Part shown: positions 1 to 9,158 of the stretch, piece by piece
How positions within the stretch are numbered: position 1 is the first letter of the stretch
Layout: each line of letters starts with the position of its first letter
DNA from: Trichomonas vaginalis G3
Lineage: Eukaryota; Parabasalia; Trichomonadida; Trichomonadidae
Direction of reading: 5' to 3'
Assembly (NCBI RefSeq): GCF_026262505.1
Contig: NW_026529215.1
Span: 124,001 to 188,000 of the forward strand
DNA: 64,000 nt
The notes under the pieces: model-generated
Database searches by the model: none
Told to the model about the DNA's origin: nothing
The model's input: only the letters and a program-made list of their open reading frames with translations
Made by a program: the position numbers and the translations under genes

Positions 1-105
1 TTCTTCTTCTTCTCTGGTGGAGTTATGTCAAATTTGGCGCAACCATATTTATGTAAAAGTTCTTTGTCCTTTAATAGCTCTTCTATTCTGTTTCCTATTT
101 CATCT

Positions 106-375
106 TCAAGAACAGCGCATGTGTCTTCTTTGCATTCTAAGAACGTTTTGTTGGACTTCATCTTTCCAATCGGCGTCATCTCTGTCAACAAGTCTGTCAT
201 TGACAAACTTAAAGACTTCTCTGCCTAATGTTTTATGGTTCTTGTCATATTCCCAGAAACAGAACTTTAGAACAAATTCACCTTTCTTGTTTACACTATG
301 TAAGATTTTATGGTCGACAGAAGTTTTAGAGTCAAAAAGCTTGTCTCGAATATAGATAGCGAAATCGCTAGACAT
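106..375 (-). CDS. Unknown Polinton protein (89 aa)
   Basis: An open frame divergent from the ATPase gene, with an ATG at 373-375 about 36 bases from the ATPase start. The protein is charged (MSSDFAIYIRDKLFD..., with VKFVND- and DRDDADW-like stretches) and has natural composition. No family is recognised. It may be the amino-terminal part of a longer gene reaching the window edge. The short AT-rich gap (376-411) would have to hold both promoters. Confidence 0.45.
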   Translation of the reverse strand: MSSDFAIYIRDKLFDSKTSVDHKILHSVNKKGEFVLKFCFWEYDKNHKTLGREVFKFVNDRLVDRDDADWKDEVQQNVLRMQRRHMRCS

Positions 376-411
376 TTTCAAAAAGATAAAAATTTTAATT
401 TTTCTAAAAAT

Positions 412-1287
412 ATGTTAGAAAAAAAGTTTGCTGACATTGACAAGAAATTTGAGAATGTTTTAAACAAGAACAAGAGGAAGTTAGAAAATGCTCAGATAAA
501 ACCCATACATGACAAGTTCCTATTTGCTCAGAATGGTATAACAGGTCTAATCGCACCACCTGGGTCGGGCAAGACTTTCACTTATCTTAAAATGGCTGCA
601 CAACAACAAGAACTAGATGAGAAGAACCCATTCTATGAGTTAGTTGTCATTTGTAGTACTTCTGGTCAATTTGACCAAACCGTCAATTCGTTCAAAGATA
701 TTATAAAGAAGTCTAAGTTAGTATGTATAAAAGACTCTGAGTTGTTAGATTGGATAAAGAAGTACCAAAGAAGAGTTTTGAAGTACAATGCTATAAATGA
801 GTATATAAATTCTAAGTTTAAAGACCCAAATGAGGAAATGCAGAGAATATTAGAGAAGAAACACTTCAGAAACAAACAGAAAGAGATAGAATACATTTCG
901 AAGAAATTGCAATCTTACGATTGGAAGACATACCCTCATAGATGTCTTCTTATCTTAGATGACTTTGCTTCTCATCCTTTGTTAAAGAACAGAGAACAAG
1001 ATATGTGTCGAATTCTTAAGAAGCTCAGACACTTTAACATTTCAGTTGTCATTTGTGTACAGACAGCAAAGAGTTTAAGTAAGGATGTAAAGAGAATACT
1101 TACTGACATTGTACTTTTCCCTGGATTGTCCGAAGACGATTTCATGGAACTTATGAAAGAGTCCATGGCAGGTAAGTTTGACAGACATGAACTATGGGAG
1201 AAGTACAAAGTCATACAAGACCCTCATACTTCTTTCAGAATTCACATCTACGCGAACAAAGTTCAAATTGTAAAAAGTCAAGCTTGA
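412..1287 (+). CDS. Polinton genome-packaging ATPase (FtsK/HerA, A32-like)
   Basis: A 291-residue P-loop ATPase expected to pump element DNA into a capsid. Walker A is APPGSGKT at about residues 48-55. Walker B is LLILDDFA, about 130 residues later, followed by a sensor-like VVICVQTAKS segment and an ILTDIVLFPGLS stretch typical of A32-type packaging ATPases. I chose the ATG at 412 because it follows an AT-rich TTTTAATTTTTC motif like other element genes; an in-frame ATG at 310 overlaps the divergent gene. The frame is open and the length is normal for Polinton ATPases. It is homologous in layout to the ATPase of element 2. Confidence 0.88.
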   Translation: MLEKKFADIDKKFENVLNKNKRKLENAQIKPIHDKFLFAQNGITGLIAPPGSGKTFTYLKMAAQQQELDEKNPFYELVVICSTSGQFDQTVNSFKDIIKKSKLVCIKDSELLDWIKKYQRRVLKYNAINEYINSKFKDPNEEMQRILEKKHFRNKQKEIEYISKKLQSYDWKTYPHRCLLILDDFASHPLLKNREQDMCRILKKLRHFNISVVICVQTAKSLSKDVKRILTDIVLFPGLSEDDFMELMKESMAGKFDRHELWEKYKVIQDPHTSFRIHIYANKVQIVKSQA

Positions 1288-1423
1288 AAAATAAAGAGTT
1301 CATCTACTCTACTTGTTTGAAGTTGTCAAAATACTCTGTTATTTTTCACGATTTTCATGAGTTTTGGCTACCCCTGTAAAAGTCGGTCTAGAGAAATTTC
1401 ATGAAATTTGGTCATTTTTCAGC

Positions 1424-1663
1424 AAAAATATATTTTAGGTGAAGAGGTGAGATTTCACCTCTTTTTTCACCTCTTTTTTCACCTCAGTTATTTTATAAGC
1501 GTTTCACATGGTAAACGTTATTTTTTAAATTTTGTGAAAACTCAACGGTTTGACACAACCCTAAAAATTATTTTACTCAGAATTTTGTTGCTGAATTCAA
1601 TAAAAATATATTTTAGGTGAAGAGGTGAGATTTCACCTCTTTTTTCACCTCTTTTTTCACCTG
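1424..1663 (+). repeat. Two + copies of a hairpin-bearing intergenic repeat
   Basis: Copies at about 1424-1488 and 1602-1663 share AAAATATATTTTAGGTGAAG followed by GAGGTGAGATTTCACCTC, a 7-bp inverted repeat, and then by repeated TTTTTTCACCTC blocks and TTATTTTATAAGCGTTT. They lie between the ATPase stop and the convergent gene that ends at 1669, so they could be terminators or a small mobile repeat. Two more copies lie in the opposite orientation at 2652-2871. Confidence 0.8.
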
Positions 1664-1668
1664 TTATT

Positions 1669-2583
1669 TTATAAGCGTTTTACATGAATTGTATGATGTA
1701 TATTTGAAATCCTAAACAATTTCGTAGCTTCTATTTCTTCTGTCAGTACATCGAATGTTTTAACGATACCGAAAGTTTCTTTATACTTCTTCTTGACGTC
1801 AGATAGAAGGAAATCGTCAGCAGTTGGATAGTTTTTGTTCAGAAATGCTAACATGTTCATTTTATCTTCTGCTGGTTTCTCTACTTCTTTCTTTAAGTCA
1901 GCATAGTCGTTTCGCATACGTTCTATCTCTTTGACGGAGTAGTTATATTTCCTCATTGCTGCTTTACATTTTGAACATTGCGGGTTCATTTTAGCATTGT
2001 ACATTGAAATCTTACCTGCTAAAACAACTAAGGCGTCAATTGCTCTCTTTAACTCAAAAGTTGCGGGTCTTATTTGTTCATTCCATATCTTACCTCTTCT
2101 ATCTTTATCTCTTATCTGCCATACACATTTTGCAACTAACGAAACAAAGTTGTCGTAGGTCTTAAACTCCCCAGATTTGTATATGTCAGAGATGTTCTTA
2201 TATACCATATCGCAATCTTTGTCCATGACTTTGTGGTTGCAATGAAATCCAAGAAACTCATAGTTAACCTTTCGTATGAACTTCTTTATTTCTACTGAGT
2301 CAGTTGCTTTGACTTCTATTTCATCGAATTCTGGAATAGTAAGCTTTTGTTGTTGGATTTCAGGAAGTTTAGGTAGATGGTCAATAATGTCCTGCATTTC
2401 ATAAAGATACTGTTCATTTGTTTCATCTTTCGCAGTGCAATCTAAATCTCCTTGGAGAAGTTCTTGCTTTATCTTCTGGATTTCTGTTTCGAAAGTATAT
2501 GAAGAAGGAATGAAGCTTTTCATCTCTACTAACATTGAAGTTGGGTTCATGACTAAAGAGTTTGGTGCTGTTGTTGCTAACAT
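1669..2583 (-). CDS. Unknown Polinton protein with CxxC motif (304 aa)
   Basis: I chose the ATG at 2581-2583 (MLATTAPNSLVMNPTSMLVE); an upstream extension in frame is only the hairpin repeat and an AT-rich leader. The leader CTTACAATAAAAATAAAAAAATATTTTT fits the element promoter style. The protein is mostly helical and charged, with a single CSKCKAAMRK zinc-knuckle-like motif at mid-length and a carboxy-terminal KKYKETFGIVKTFDVLTEE segment that could be a small DNA-binding fold. It is not matched to a known family. The gene is bracketed by inverted copies of the hairpin repeat, two on each side. Confidence 0.65.
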   Translation of the reverse strand: MLATTAPNSLVMNPTSMLVEMKSFIPSSYTFETEIQKIKQELLQGDLDCTAKDETNEQYLYEMQDIIDHLPKLPEIQQQKLTIPEFDEIEVKATDSVEIKKFIRKVNYEFLGFHCNHKVMDKDCDMVYKNISDIYKSGEFKTYDNFVSLVAKCVWQIRDKDRRGKIWNEQIRPATFELKRAIDALVVLAGKISMYNAKMNPQCSKCKAAMRKYNYSVKEIERMRNDYADLKKEVEKPAEDKMNMLAFLNKNYPTADDFLLSDVKKKYKETFGIVKTFDVLTEEIEATKLFRISNIHHTIHVKRL

Positions 2584-2651
2584 GTTCTTACAATAAAAAT
2601 AAAAAAATATTTTTTTAAAAAAACCAACTTTATTTTTTATTTCGGGAAAAT

Positions 2652-2871
2652 TCATGAGGTGAAAAAAGAGGTGAAAAAAGAGGTGAAATCTCACCTCTTC
2701 ACCTAAAATATATTTTTGTCTGATTTACGCTCATTACGATGAAGTTTCGACAAAACATTTACGTTCATGTTTGACAAAACATTTACGATGAAATCATGAA
2801 AATTCATGAGGTGAAAAAAGAGGTGAAAAAAGAGGTGAAATCTCACCTCTTCACCTAAAATATATTTTTGC
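2652..2871 (-). repeat. Two - copies of the hairpin-bearing repeat
   Basis: Copies at about 2652-2718 and 2804-2871 are the reverse complement of the repeat at 1424-1663. Their cores (AGGTGAAATCTCACCTCTTC) are near-identical, suggesting recent duplication or homogenisation. Between them are two short ACATTTACG/CAAAACATTTACG repeats. Together the four copies frame the gene at 1669-2583 in inverted orientation. Confidence 0.8.
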
Positions 2872-2891
2872 TGAAAAAGTGTTATTTTTTC

Positions 2892-3086
2892 ATGTCCGAA
2901 GACTCGAAGGTGCAACACTTCCAAAATACCGACGAACTCAGAAGAGCAGCATGGCAGTATCTTCTTGACAACTTCTTTGAGTTCTCCAGGTACACCTTGG
3001 AAAATGCTGAAGAACTCCGACACAGAGAATTTGGAGAAATTGCACTCCAATACTACCTTGACAAACAAAGGGTAAACAAAGGGTAA
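2892..3086 (+). CDS. Small unknown Polinton protein (64 aa)
   Basis: The ATG at 2892 follows GTTATTTTTTC, a start context shared with the next small genes. The protein begins MSEDSKVQHFQNTDELRRAA and has an acidic, helical middle (FFEFSRYTLENAEELR). The end of the gene and its 3' flank are three direct 11-bp TAAACAAAGGG units; the stop falls at the second-third unit boundary. No family is recognised. Confidence 0.5.
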   Translation: MSEDSKVQHFQNTDELRRAAWQYLLDNFFEFSRYTLENAEELRHREFGEIALQYYLDKQRVNKG

Positions 3087-3137
3087 ACAAAGGGTAAAAT
3101 AAGACTAAAAACTTAACGTTTAAAAAGTGACATTTTT

Positions 3138-3338
3138 ATGAGCTCCGAGTCACCGAGAAAACTTGGTCAGATGTTAGCAGCTTACTTCCCTGAGGAGGAT
3201 GGAAGCGTTACATACGTAAGGTTCAAAAACAACGAACCTGGAATTGCGTACCAAATTCGCAATTACATGACCATGGAAGAGTACGAAAGGTTTCTACAAG
3301 AGAAACCAGCTCTAAACAACTCAGAAAAGAAAGAGTAA
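3138..3338 (+). CDS. Small unknown Polinton protein (66 aa)
   Basis: The start follows AAAAAGTGACATTTTT directly. The protein (MSSESPRKLGQMLAAYFPEE...) has a YVRFKNNEPGIAYQIRNYMTMEEYERFLQEK core typical of a compact folded domain and a lysine/glutamate tail. It lies 50 bases downstream of the previous small gene on the same strand. The function is unknown. Confidence 0.5.
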   Translation: MSSESPRKLGQMLAAYFPEEDGSVTYVRFKNNEPGIAYQIRNYMTMEEYERFLQEKPALNNSEKKE

Positions 3339-3400
3339 AAAGTTTAATTCGTAATTGTTTTTTTTTTACTTGTATGGGCAAGCTGCAAGAATGAAGTCAA

Positions 3401-3929
3401 CTATCTCGTCTTTGTCTTGACCAGTTGGACTGCTCTTGCGAGTACGTCTGTTTTGCGGTCTCCAGCTGGTGTCTGACCTTCGTAATTGCGCATGTTCTTG
3501 AGAGCTCCAACTGTAAATGGTTGTAGGATGAAGAGTCTCTCAGACTGCTTGAGGTAGTCTTCACGGTCACGAACCGAATCTGTGGTACGAGTCGAATCGG
3601 TCGATTTGAGGGAAGAGAGTGAGAGCCTGTCTTCTTCCATTGGGGTAGTAGCATACTCTTTGCGTAAGCGGTTCAGACCTTCTTCGAACTCTTGGTCTCT
3701 CTTGGATTGAGATTGGAATTGGAATTGGGGTGGAGGGTTTGACATGAACATCCAAGGGTTAGGGCAGTAAGGCATAGGCTGAGGAGGGTAGTTCGGGAAG
3801 CCTTGAGGAGGTATTTGGTAGTAATTTGGAAATTGGTAGTAATTCGGAGGTACTTGTTGGAACTGAGGTACTTGTTGGAACTGAGGTTGCTGAGGTGCAG
3901 GGGCTGGTGCTTTAGGTTCCTCTGAAAAC
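3401..3929 (-). CDS. Proline/glutamine-rich unknown protein (start uncertain)
   Basis: An open frame of about 175 residues. The amino half is low-complexity P/Q/Y-rich sequence (QQPQFQQVPQFQQVPPNYYQ type repeats). The carboxy half is charged and serine-rich, ending in AGDRKTDVLARAVQLVKTKT. There is no ATG before the frame meets the 22-bp tandem repeat upstream, so the true start may be an internal methionine or lie upstream. Composition suggests a disordered structural or scaffold protein. Confidence 0.4.
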
Positions 3930-3930
3930 A

Positions 3931-4345
3931 ATAAAAGACTTGTCTTGAAAAAGTAAAAGACTTGTCTTGAAAAAGTAAAAGACTTGTCAAAAAGAAAAGA
4001 CTTGTCTTGAAAAAAGAAAAAAAAAAAAAAGAAAAGACTTGTCTTGAAAAAGTAAAAGACTTGTCTTGAAAAAGTAAAAGACTTGTCTTGAAAAAGTAAA
4101 AGACTTGTCTTGAAAAAGTACGGGTATCGTCTGAAATCAAGACCACTGTTCTCAAATTTGAGAACTTTACACCAAAAAATTTCTTGAAAAATAACGGGTC
4201 TTGTCTTGAAAAAGTAAAAGACTTGTCTTGAAAAAGTAAAAGACTTGTCTTGAAAAAGTAAAAGACTCGTCTTGAAAAAGTAAAAGACTCGTCTTGAAAA
4301 AGTAAAAGACTCGTCTTGAAAAAGTAAAAGACTCGTCTTGAAACA
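3931..4345 (+). repeat. 22-bp near-palindromic tandem repeat (about 15 units)
   Basis: The unit GTAAAAGACTTGTCTTGAAA plus AA repeats every 22 bases in two blocks (about 3931-4120 and 4195-4340), separated by about 75 bases of unrelated sequence. Each unit contains AAGAC-TT-GTCTT, a 5-bp inverted repeat. In the last four units the centre changes to AAGAC-TC-GTCTT. The array abuts the start of the next gene, whose ATG follows the final unit by about six bases. Repeat-encoded long frames here are artefacts. Confidence 0.9.
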
Positions 4346-4711
4346 ATGACCGACATAGACCCAGCAGATGAGGCAATCTACCTTATAGAGATAAATGAGC
4401 TAGTTAGGAACTACCTGAGCCATCTGAAGTCAAACAAGACCATTGCAGGCTGGGTGTCTGGAAGAAGTGCGCTTAAAATTGAAATTGACACTGGAATTGT
4501 CCTGCAAATACCAGAAAACACTCCTTTCGACGACATAAAAGAGATGAAGAAAGAAGTCCTCTTGAAGTTCTTTGCCAAGCGTCCTTGGATACTACTTCCA
4601 AACAGAGAGAACCCAACTGTACGAATTGCCCAAATTCTCAGAGGACTCTTACACTTCTCGGGTCGGGCGTTCTTCATAAACACAGAGGGCGACATCGTAC
4701 CTTTACAGTAA
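4346..4711 (+). CDS. Unknown Polinton protein (121 aa)
   Basis: The ATG comes immediately after the 22-bp tandem repeat array. The protein (MTDIDPADEAIYLIEINELV...) is a compact mixed alpha/beta sequence with no signal or membrane segment. Natural codon use and a good start context support it. The family is not recognised. It is followed 26 bases later by another small gene in the same direction. Confidence 0.55.
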   Translation: MTDIDPADEAIYLIEINELVRNYLSHLKSNKTIAGWVSGRSALKIEIDTGIVLQIPENTPFDDIKEMKKEVLLKFFAKRPWILLPNRENPTVRIAQILRGLLHFSGRAFFINTEGDIVPLQ

Positions 4712-4737
4712 ACATCTCATTTTAACTTCACTTTTTT

Positions 4738-5022
4738 ATGTTTTTACTCACACTCGTACTCAACAGGTATGTGTACACATATGTCAACTGTGAACCTTGT
4801 ATTGACCGGTCTTCCTGCAAATGCAAGTTCGGTCAATACACAATTTATGGTGGCAAGAAAGACAGTGGGGAATGTTATTCTGACATCTGTTGTTGCGCTC
4901 GAGAGAGAATTGAAATTCCAGACCCAACTCCAACACCAACACTCAAGTTGCCAAAGACTCATGTGAAGAAGAAGCCTTCTGGTAAGTTTCTTATAGCCAT
5001 ATACATGGCACGCTTTGAGTAA
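4738..5022 (+). CDS. Small cysteine-rich unknown protein (94 aa)
   Basis: The start follows AACTTCACTTTTTT. A short hydrophobic start (MFLLTLVLN) precedes a cysteine-rich block (CEPCIDRSSCKCKFG... CYSDICCCAR, nine cysteines). A PTPTPT linker and a basic tail follow. It could be a secreted or disulfide-bonded surface protein or a zinc-binding protein; nothing in the sequence decides this. The neighbours are other small unknown genes of the element. Confidence 0.45.
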   Translation: MFLLTLVLNRYVYTYVNCEPCIDRSSCKCKFGQYTIYGGKKDSGECYSDICCCARERIEIPDPTPTPTLKLPKTHVKKKPSGKFLIAIYMARFE

Positions 5023-5044
5023 AAACATTTTTTTCATTTTTTGA

Positions 5045-5629
5045 ATGAAGCAAGTTAAATTCGTCCCACACCAATCTCAATGGACCGATGAAGAGTTTCA
5101 AGCTATGGTTGAAGGCGTTGAGAACGACATAGACGGCGAACTTGAAGGAGCTCAAACCACAATTGCAACCAAAATTGCACAAGTCAAGGAACAGATAGCT
5201 CCACTTAAAGCTACCAAAGCTACTCTTGACCTCATGGATAGTTACCGTTTAGATGTCAAGAGTGGAATAAGACAATTAAAATTAAAACTTCTAAACTACG
5301 AAGCTATACTCCAAAAGTTAGCAGAAATGAGAAGACTTTACCAGAGCTACTTACATGTAAGGGACTTACCTTCAAGCAGTCCGACCAAAGATGAATTTTC
5401 TGACATTGTCCCAATTTTGTCCGAAAGTCAGCTCAGATGTTTTGAACTGCTCCCAACATATCCAGAATATGAACGTTTGCCTGAACTCTTCCGCAATCTC
5501 AAAAAACGTTTTTTGGTTCTCATGTTCGAAACTTTTATCGGAAGAGACAACAAACGTTCAGAAGAAGAACAAGATATTATTTTAAACTTGTTGTATGACT
5601 TAACCGTCATAACAAGCTTTTTGAAGTAA
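5045..5629 (+). CDS. Helical unknown Polinton protein (194 aa)
   Basis: The ATG follows CATTTTTTTCATTTTTTGA. The protein has a long coiled-coil-like segment at about residues 25-105 (heptad-rich AQTTIATKIAQVKEQIAPLK and ILQKLAEMRRLYQ). A folded carboxy part contains LPELFRNLKKRFLVLMFETF. It could be a scaffold or minor structural protein, but no family is recognised. Confidence 0.55.
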   Translation: MKQVKFVPHQSQWTDEEFQAMVEGVENDIDGELEGAQTTIATKIAQVKEQIAPLKATKATLDLMDSYRLDVKSGIRQLKLKLLNYEAILQKLAEMRRLYQSYLHVRDLPSSSPTKDEFSDIVPILSESQLRCFELLPTYPEYERLPELFRNLKKRFLVLMFETFIGRDNKRSEEEQDIILNLLYDLTVITSFLK

Positions 5630-5661
5630 AACCGTCATTCTCAAACCACTTCATTTTTTCG

Positions 5662-5838
5662 ATGTCCGAACAAGCACCGAAGCCGAACACAATGGCAGAT
5701 GTCCTTTCAATGTTGCCAGACAAGCGCCCAGTTCAAATTCAAATTTTGAATTTGAAAGCTCATCTGACAAACACCGTTAAGACTCTCCAAAGTAGTCTTA
5801 TGGAAGAGATGAAGGGACTTAAAGTGAGTTCCTCATGA
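5662..5838 (+). CDS. Small helical unknown protein (58 aa)
   Basis: The ATG at 5662 follows CACTTCATTTTTTCG, the same start context as the upstream small genes. It encodes MSEQAPKPNTMADVLSMLPD... with a heptad-like QIQILNLKAHLTNTVKTLQ region, ending in a stop at 5836-5838. It lies 32 bases after the previous gene. The function is unknown. Confidence 0.45.
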   Translation: MSEQAPKPNTMADVLSMLPDKRPVQIQILNLKAHLTNTVKTLQSSLMEEMKGLKVSSS

Positions 5839-5839
5839 A

Positions 5840-6360
5840 CCAAGCTTCCAATGAGAAATCCTGAATGATTTGACGGAAACCTTGCGCATTTACGCGAGAG
5901 AGAACCGAGACCTTGCCAGACTCATCTACCGTTTCTTCGAAGAGATAGACGCCATCTGGAAGGTACTCGGAAAGGACAGAACCTCCAACACCGTAATTCG
6001 TGAGTACCAAATTGAAGAAGGAATTGTCGAGGAAGAAGAGAAACACGAAGAAGAAAAGGAAGAAGAGAGAGAAGAAGAGAAACACGAAGAAAGAGGGTTG
6101 GGCAACCCTTGTTGCCGATGACACTTACGAAATTTCCCAACCCTACCCATACCAAATCCGCAACAAGGAGACAGGCAAGGTTCTTACCCCAGTCCTCAAC
6201 AACTTGGGACACTTGAACCTTAACCTTCGGAATCGCGGTTCAATCTCCATGGGCAAGCTTGTCGCAATTCAATGGGTTCCAAATCCACAAGAAGACGAAG
6301 GTCAGACACATTGACGGTGACAAGCTCAACAACCGTAAGGAGAACCTCGAGTGGTTCTAA
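5840..6360 (+). pseudogene. HNH endonuclease remnant (NUMOD4/HNH_3 type)
   Basis: Coding traces here include a QPYPYQIRNKETGKVL strand pair, the MGKLVAIQWVPNP motif and an HIDGDKLNNRKENLEW HNH core (DG-x3-NN and ENLEW are hallmarks). This is the phage-type HNH homing endonuclease family. The traces lie in more than one frame, so the gene is broken, about two breaks. A glutamate/lysine-rich low-complexity stretch precedes the domain. Such nucleases are common riders in viral genomes. Confidence 0.75.
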
Positions 6361-6448
6361 GAGTAAAAAAATTTTATTTTAGGGGGAAACCCCGAGTAAA
6401 TTTAGGTGTTTAGTTATTAAGTGGGTTAAATTAAGGTAATTTGGACAA

Positions 6449-6718
6449 TTAGTTCCGACCTCTGAATTGGACTCTTTCGTCATCCCAGTTGCGTAGGAGG
6501 TCGTCCCAGAGGAGTTGGTAGAATTGCCAATCCAAGGACGATTTGTCCTCCCAGGCATTGAGGATGTACTGCTCGTAGAGTTCATGACCTCTGCCTTGCA
6601 CCAGACACCCTCTCCCTTGGAACGTAAGGCTTCTTCGAAGTGCTCGAATGCGATTGGCTGCGGACCATCTGAAATGACACTTTTTGTCCGTTTGGTCAAT
6701 GTTCGTGTCTCGTGCCAT
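6449..6718 (-). CDS. Small unknown protein (89 aa)
   Basis: From the ATG at 6716-6718 it encodes MARDTNIDQTDKKCHFRWSA... with a tryptophan/aspartate-rich end (WEDKSSLDWQFYQLLWDDLL). Tryptophan-rich natural composition supports it; the AT-rich leader upstream is weak. A 35-residue frame on the + strand (6699-6806) overlaps its start. The family is not recognised. Confidence 0.35.
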   Translation of the reverse strand: MARDTNIDQTDKKCHFRWSAANRIRALRRSLTFQGRGCLVQGRGHELYEQYILNAWEDKSSLDWQFYQLLWDDLLRNWDDERVQFRGRN

Positions 6719-6830
6719 AGTCGACGAAAATACAAACAAACAGGTTATATATGAGTTTGAGACCAAGAATGGTGTAACTCGACCTGTCCGATTCAAATTC
6801 GAATAAAAATTTTTTACTTCATGCAATGTT

Positions 6831-8960
6831 TTATTTCTGTGCCGTCTTCAAGTATGCCCCAGTACTTACGCTTGGAGAGGACATGAACTTCGGTGAAAAT
6901 TTTGTCCAATTTGAATTGACCCATCTTTTCACCGACCATCCCATTTCAATGAGTTTGTTATAGCCTTCTTCGTTCGTCATGAGTGCGTCAATGTTCTCAT
7001 AGTAAACCTTCACTTTGGATTTGACTTCGGAGAAGAATTTGTTGTAGTTGTCAAGGACTGCCTTTGCGAACTGAGGGTAAGACCAATGTTCGACAATAGG
7101 TTTTAATGTGGTTACTAAGCCACTTTGACCTTGAGTGAATTCGTACTTCAAAACAAAAGGAGAAAACCTTTCAACAAAGTTGTCGACCTTCTCATAATGT
7201 TTACTCTTCATCTCTTGAGGTTTCTTAATGGAATATCCCCATGTCGAATTCATAAGCAATTTGAGTGTCATTGCAAGTTTGGGGTTTGAAGCTTTCCTAA
7301 TATCATACAGTTGTTGTATGACTTTTCCAACTGTATAGTTCCTTCCTGGGAACTCACCATCTTCGTTTGGAATTCCAGTCGGGATATATTGGACAAACCT
7401 CATGTACGCAGCGTTAAGGTCGACATAGTATATCTTTTCATCTGAGTCGAACTTGTCGCAACCAATGGTCCAGTTTGTGGAAATTCAAGTGAGTCTCTTA
7501 TCTTCTGAGAAACTTCTCCTGTTATCTCATAAACATCGTCGAAGCAACCTGTTTCATATAAAACCTTCTGACCTAACTCAGATGCTCTCCAATACAATTT
7601 GACGTCAATTGGATGTCTCAATGGAAGTTTGTTTATAGCATCTTGAAGTTCTTGCAACCTCATTGGAAGTTCTTCTGGTTCAGGTTGGTATCCGAACAAT
7701 CCAACTCCTTTTGGAATTGTGTACTTCTTTTGTCTAGAACTTTGTCTGGAACAACTTTTGGTCTTGCTAACAATGAAAAGTTTGTTTCGTCTTTTGGTAC
7801 AAAAGTTTCTGTCAGCTTGTCATCTGGAATTGGTTCCAACAAACCTTTCTCGAAAAGAATGTTTACAGCTCTGACAATGTTGCACTTGCCTTTTCCGAAC
7901 AATGGGTTTGTAAGACTTTCGTTCAACATGAAGTGGTTGTGGACAATTACAATCTTCAACCATGGTAAGTCTTTGTCAACAACATAGTCGTCATGTGAAG
8001 AACCTTTAGCTGTAGGTATGTTGACTCGGATATTGACATTTGCCAACGGTGCAATTTTTGCCAATTGACCTCTGAGAATGTACCTTGTCTTCACACATGA
8101 CTCAAGATACTTCATCTTCTCATCTGTAACAAGACCAGAGTTCCTGAGACATGTAAGAATACAAGGTTCATTGACAATTGTTTCAATTGAATTGTAAATT
8201 CCATACCTTGTCAAGTCAATGTCAGACTTATTTATGAACGGGAAGTATCCAGCATGTTGTCTGACTGCTTGAGGGTTAGGTTGGTACCATTCGAACTTAC
8301 ACTTGCAATTCCTTCAATTGCATTCAAAATGTCTGAGTCGGAGTCAACCATTTGTTCTCTCTTTGTAGTCTTGAAAGCGTCAAGAAGCATTGCAGCTGTT
8401 GTGACATTGCCATGTGCATAGTAAATGTGACCATCCAAATCTGTTATGGTCAATCTGAGATTGTATCCTTTCTTATTTCCGTCTTGTATGCAGCAAGTAC
8501 TCCCATGAAGCCTTCTTTGTTCTTTCCTTCGTCAAAGTTTACTGTAAAGGTTCGACCAGATGTAATTTGACTTCTAACTTCACGATACTTTTCATATGCA
8601 TATCTTGTTCTTTCCATGGGAGCATGTGTCTTCACCTTTTCCTTTTTTCCTTCTCAAAGGATGCAATTGTTCGTCATGTTTCCAGTAGAATCTGGCAAAG
8701 CCGTCGTGTCCTTCAACTTGAGGTTCACTAACATCGAAAGGCATGTCCATAAGACGTTCTTCTTCTAACCTCTCTAGTCTGTTTGGATAATTTGCGCGTG
8801 CTGTTTCCAAGTCCATTTCGTAGCGAAGACCAGACAATTTGTCATAGACTTTTATGGGTCTTCCCTTCCTATATTTAAATTCTTCGAAACTCTCCAACCA
8901 TATCTTTCTAACTCTGCTTTTATTCTAGCAGATTTTCTATCCATTCTATATGGGGGCATT
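6831..8960 (-). pseudogene. polB: Polinton protein-primed DNA polymerase B, broken
   Basis: Family-B polymerase motifs are seen in order on the minus strand, including KLLMNSTWGYSIKKP (motif B, KxxxNSxYG) and a motif-C-like YYENIDALMTNEE, with an ILRGQLAKIAPLANVNI palm/TPR-side region upstream. The gene is interrupted by about five breaks and is a fossil. It would have replicated the element by protein priming. It reads away from the integrase gene, with three small genes between them, and its start follows a TTTTTATAAAAATAAAAAAA leader near 8960. Confidence 0.85.
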
Positions 8961-9158
8961 TTTATAAAAATAAAAAAAATTTTTTTCTTTACTTTACATA
9001 ACACCTGCTGCCATAAGTCTTTGACGCCAACCCATACCAGCTAATGAAGGTTGACTTGGTTTAGTTTGGAAACTAAACTTTGGTTTTGGTTTATCTTCAG
9101 TTTTTGGTTTTCTTCTTCTATCGGTTTTTCGTCACTTTTCGGTTCCTCTGACTTTACC

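Noticed and set aside
3673-4356. Long open frame on the minus strand across the 22-bp repeat
   Set aside because: It is a translation of the minisatellite; residues repeat with the unit and there is no natural composition.
4766-4780. Trichomonad intron 5' splice site (GTATGT) in the Cys-rich gene
   Set aside because: No branch/3' splice motif (ACTAACACACAG type) follows, and the frame is open without splicing.
5819-6314. Phe-rich and Lys-rich frames around the E/K-rich block
   Set aside because: Shadows of a low-complexity GAA/AAG stretch beside the HNH remnant.
6699-6806. 35-codon + frame overlapping the gene at 6449-6718
   Set aside because: Too short and antisense to a better-supported start; kept only as a note.
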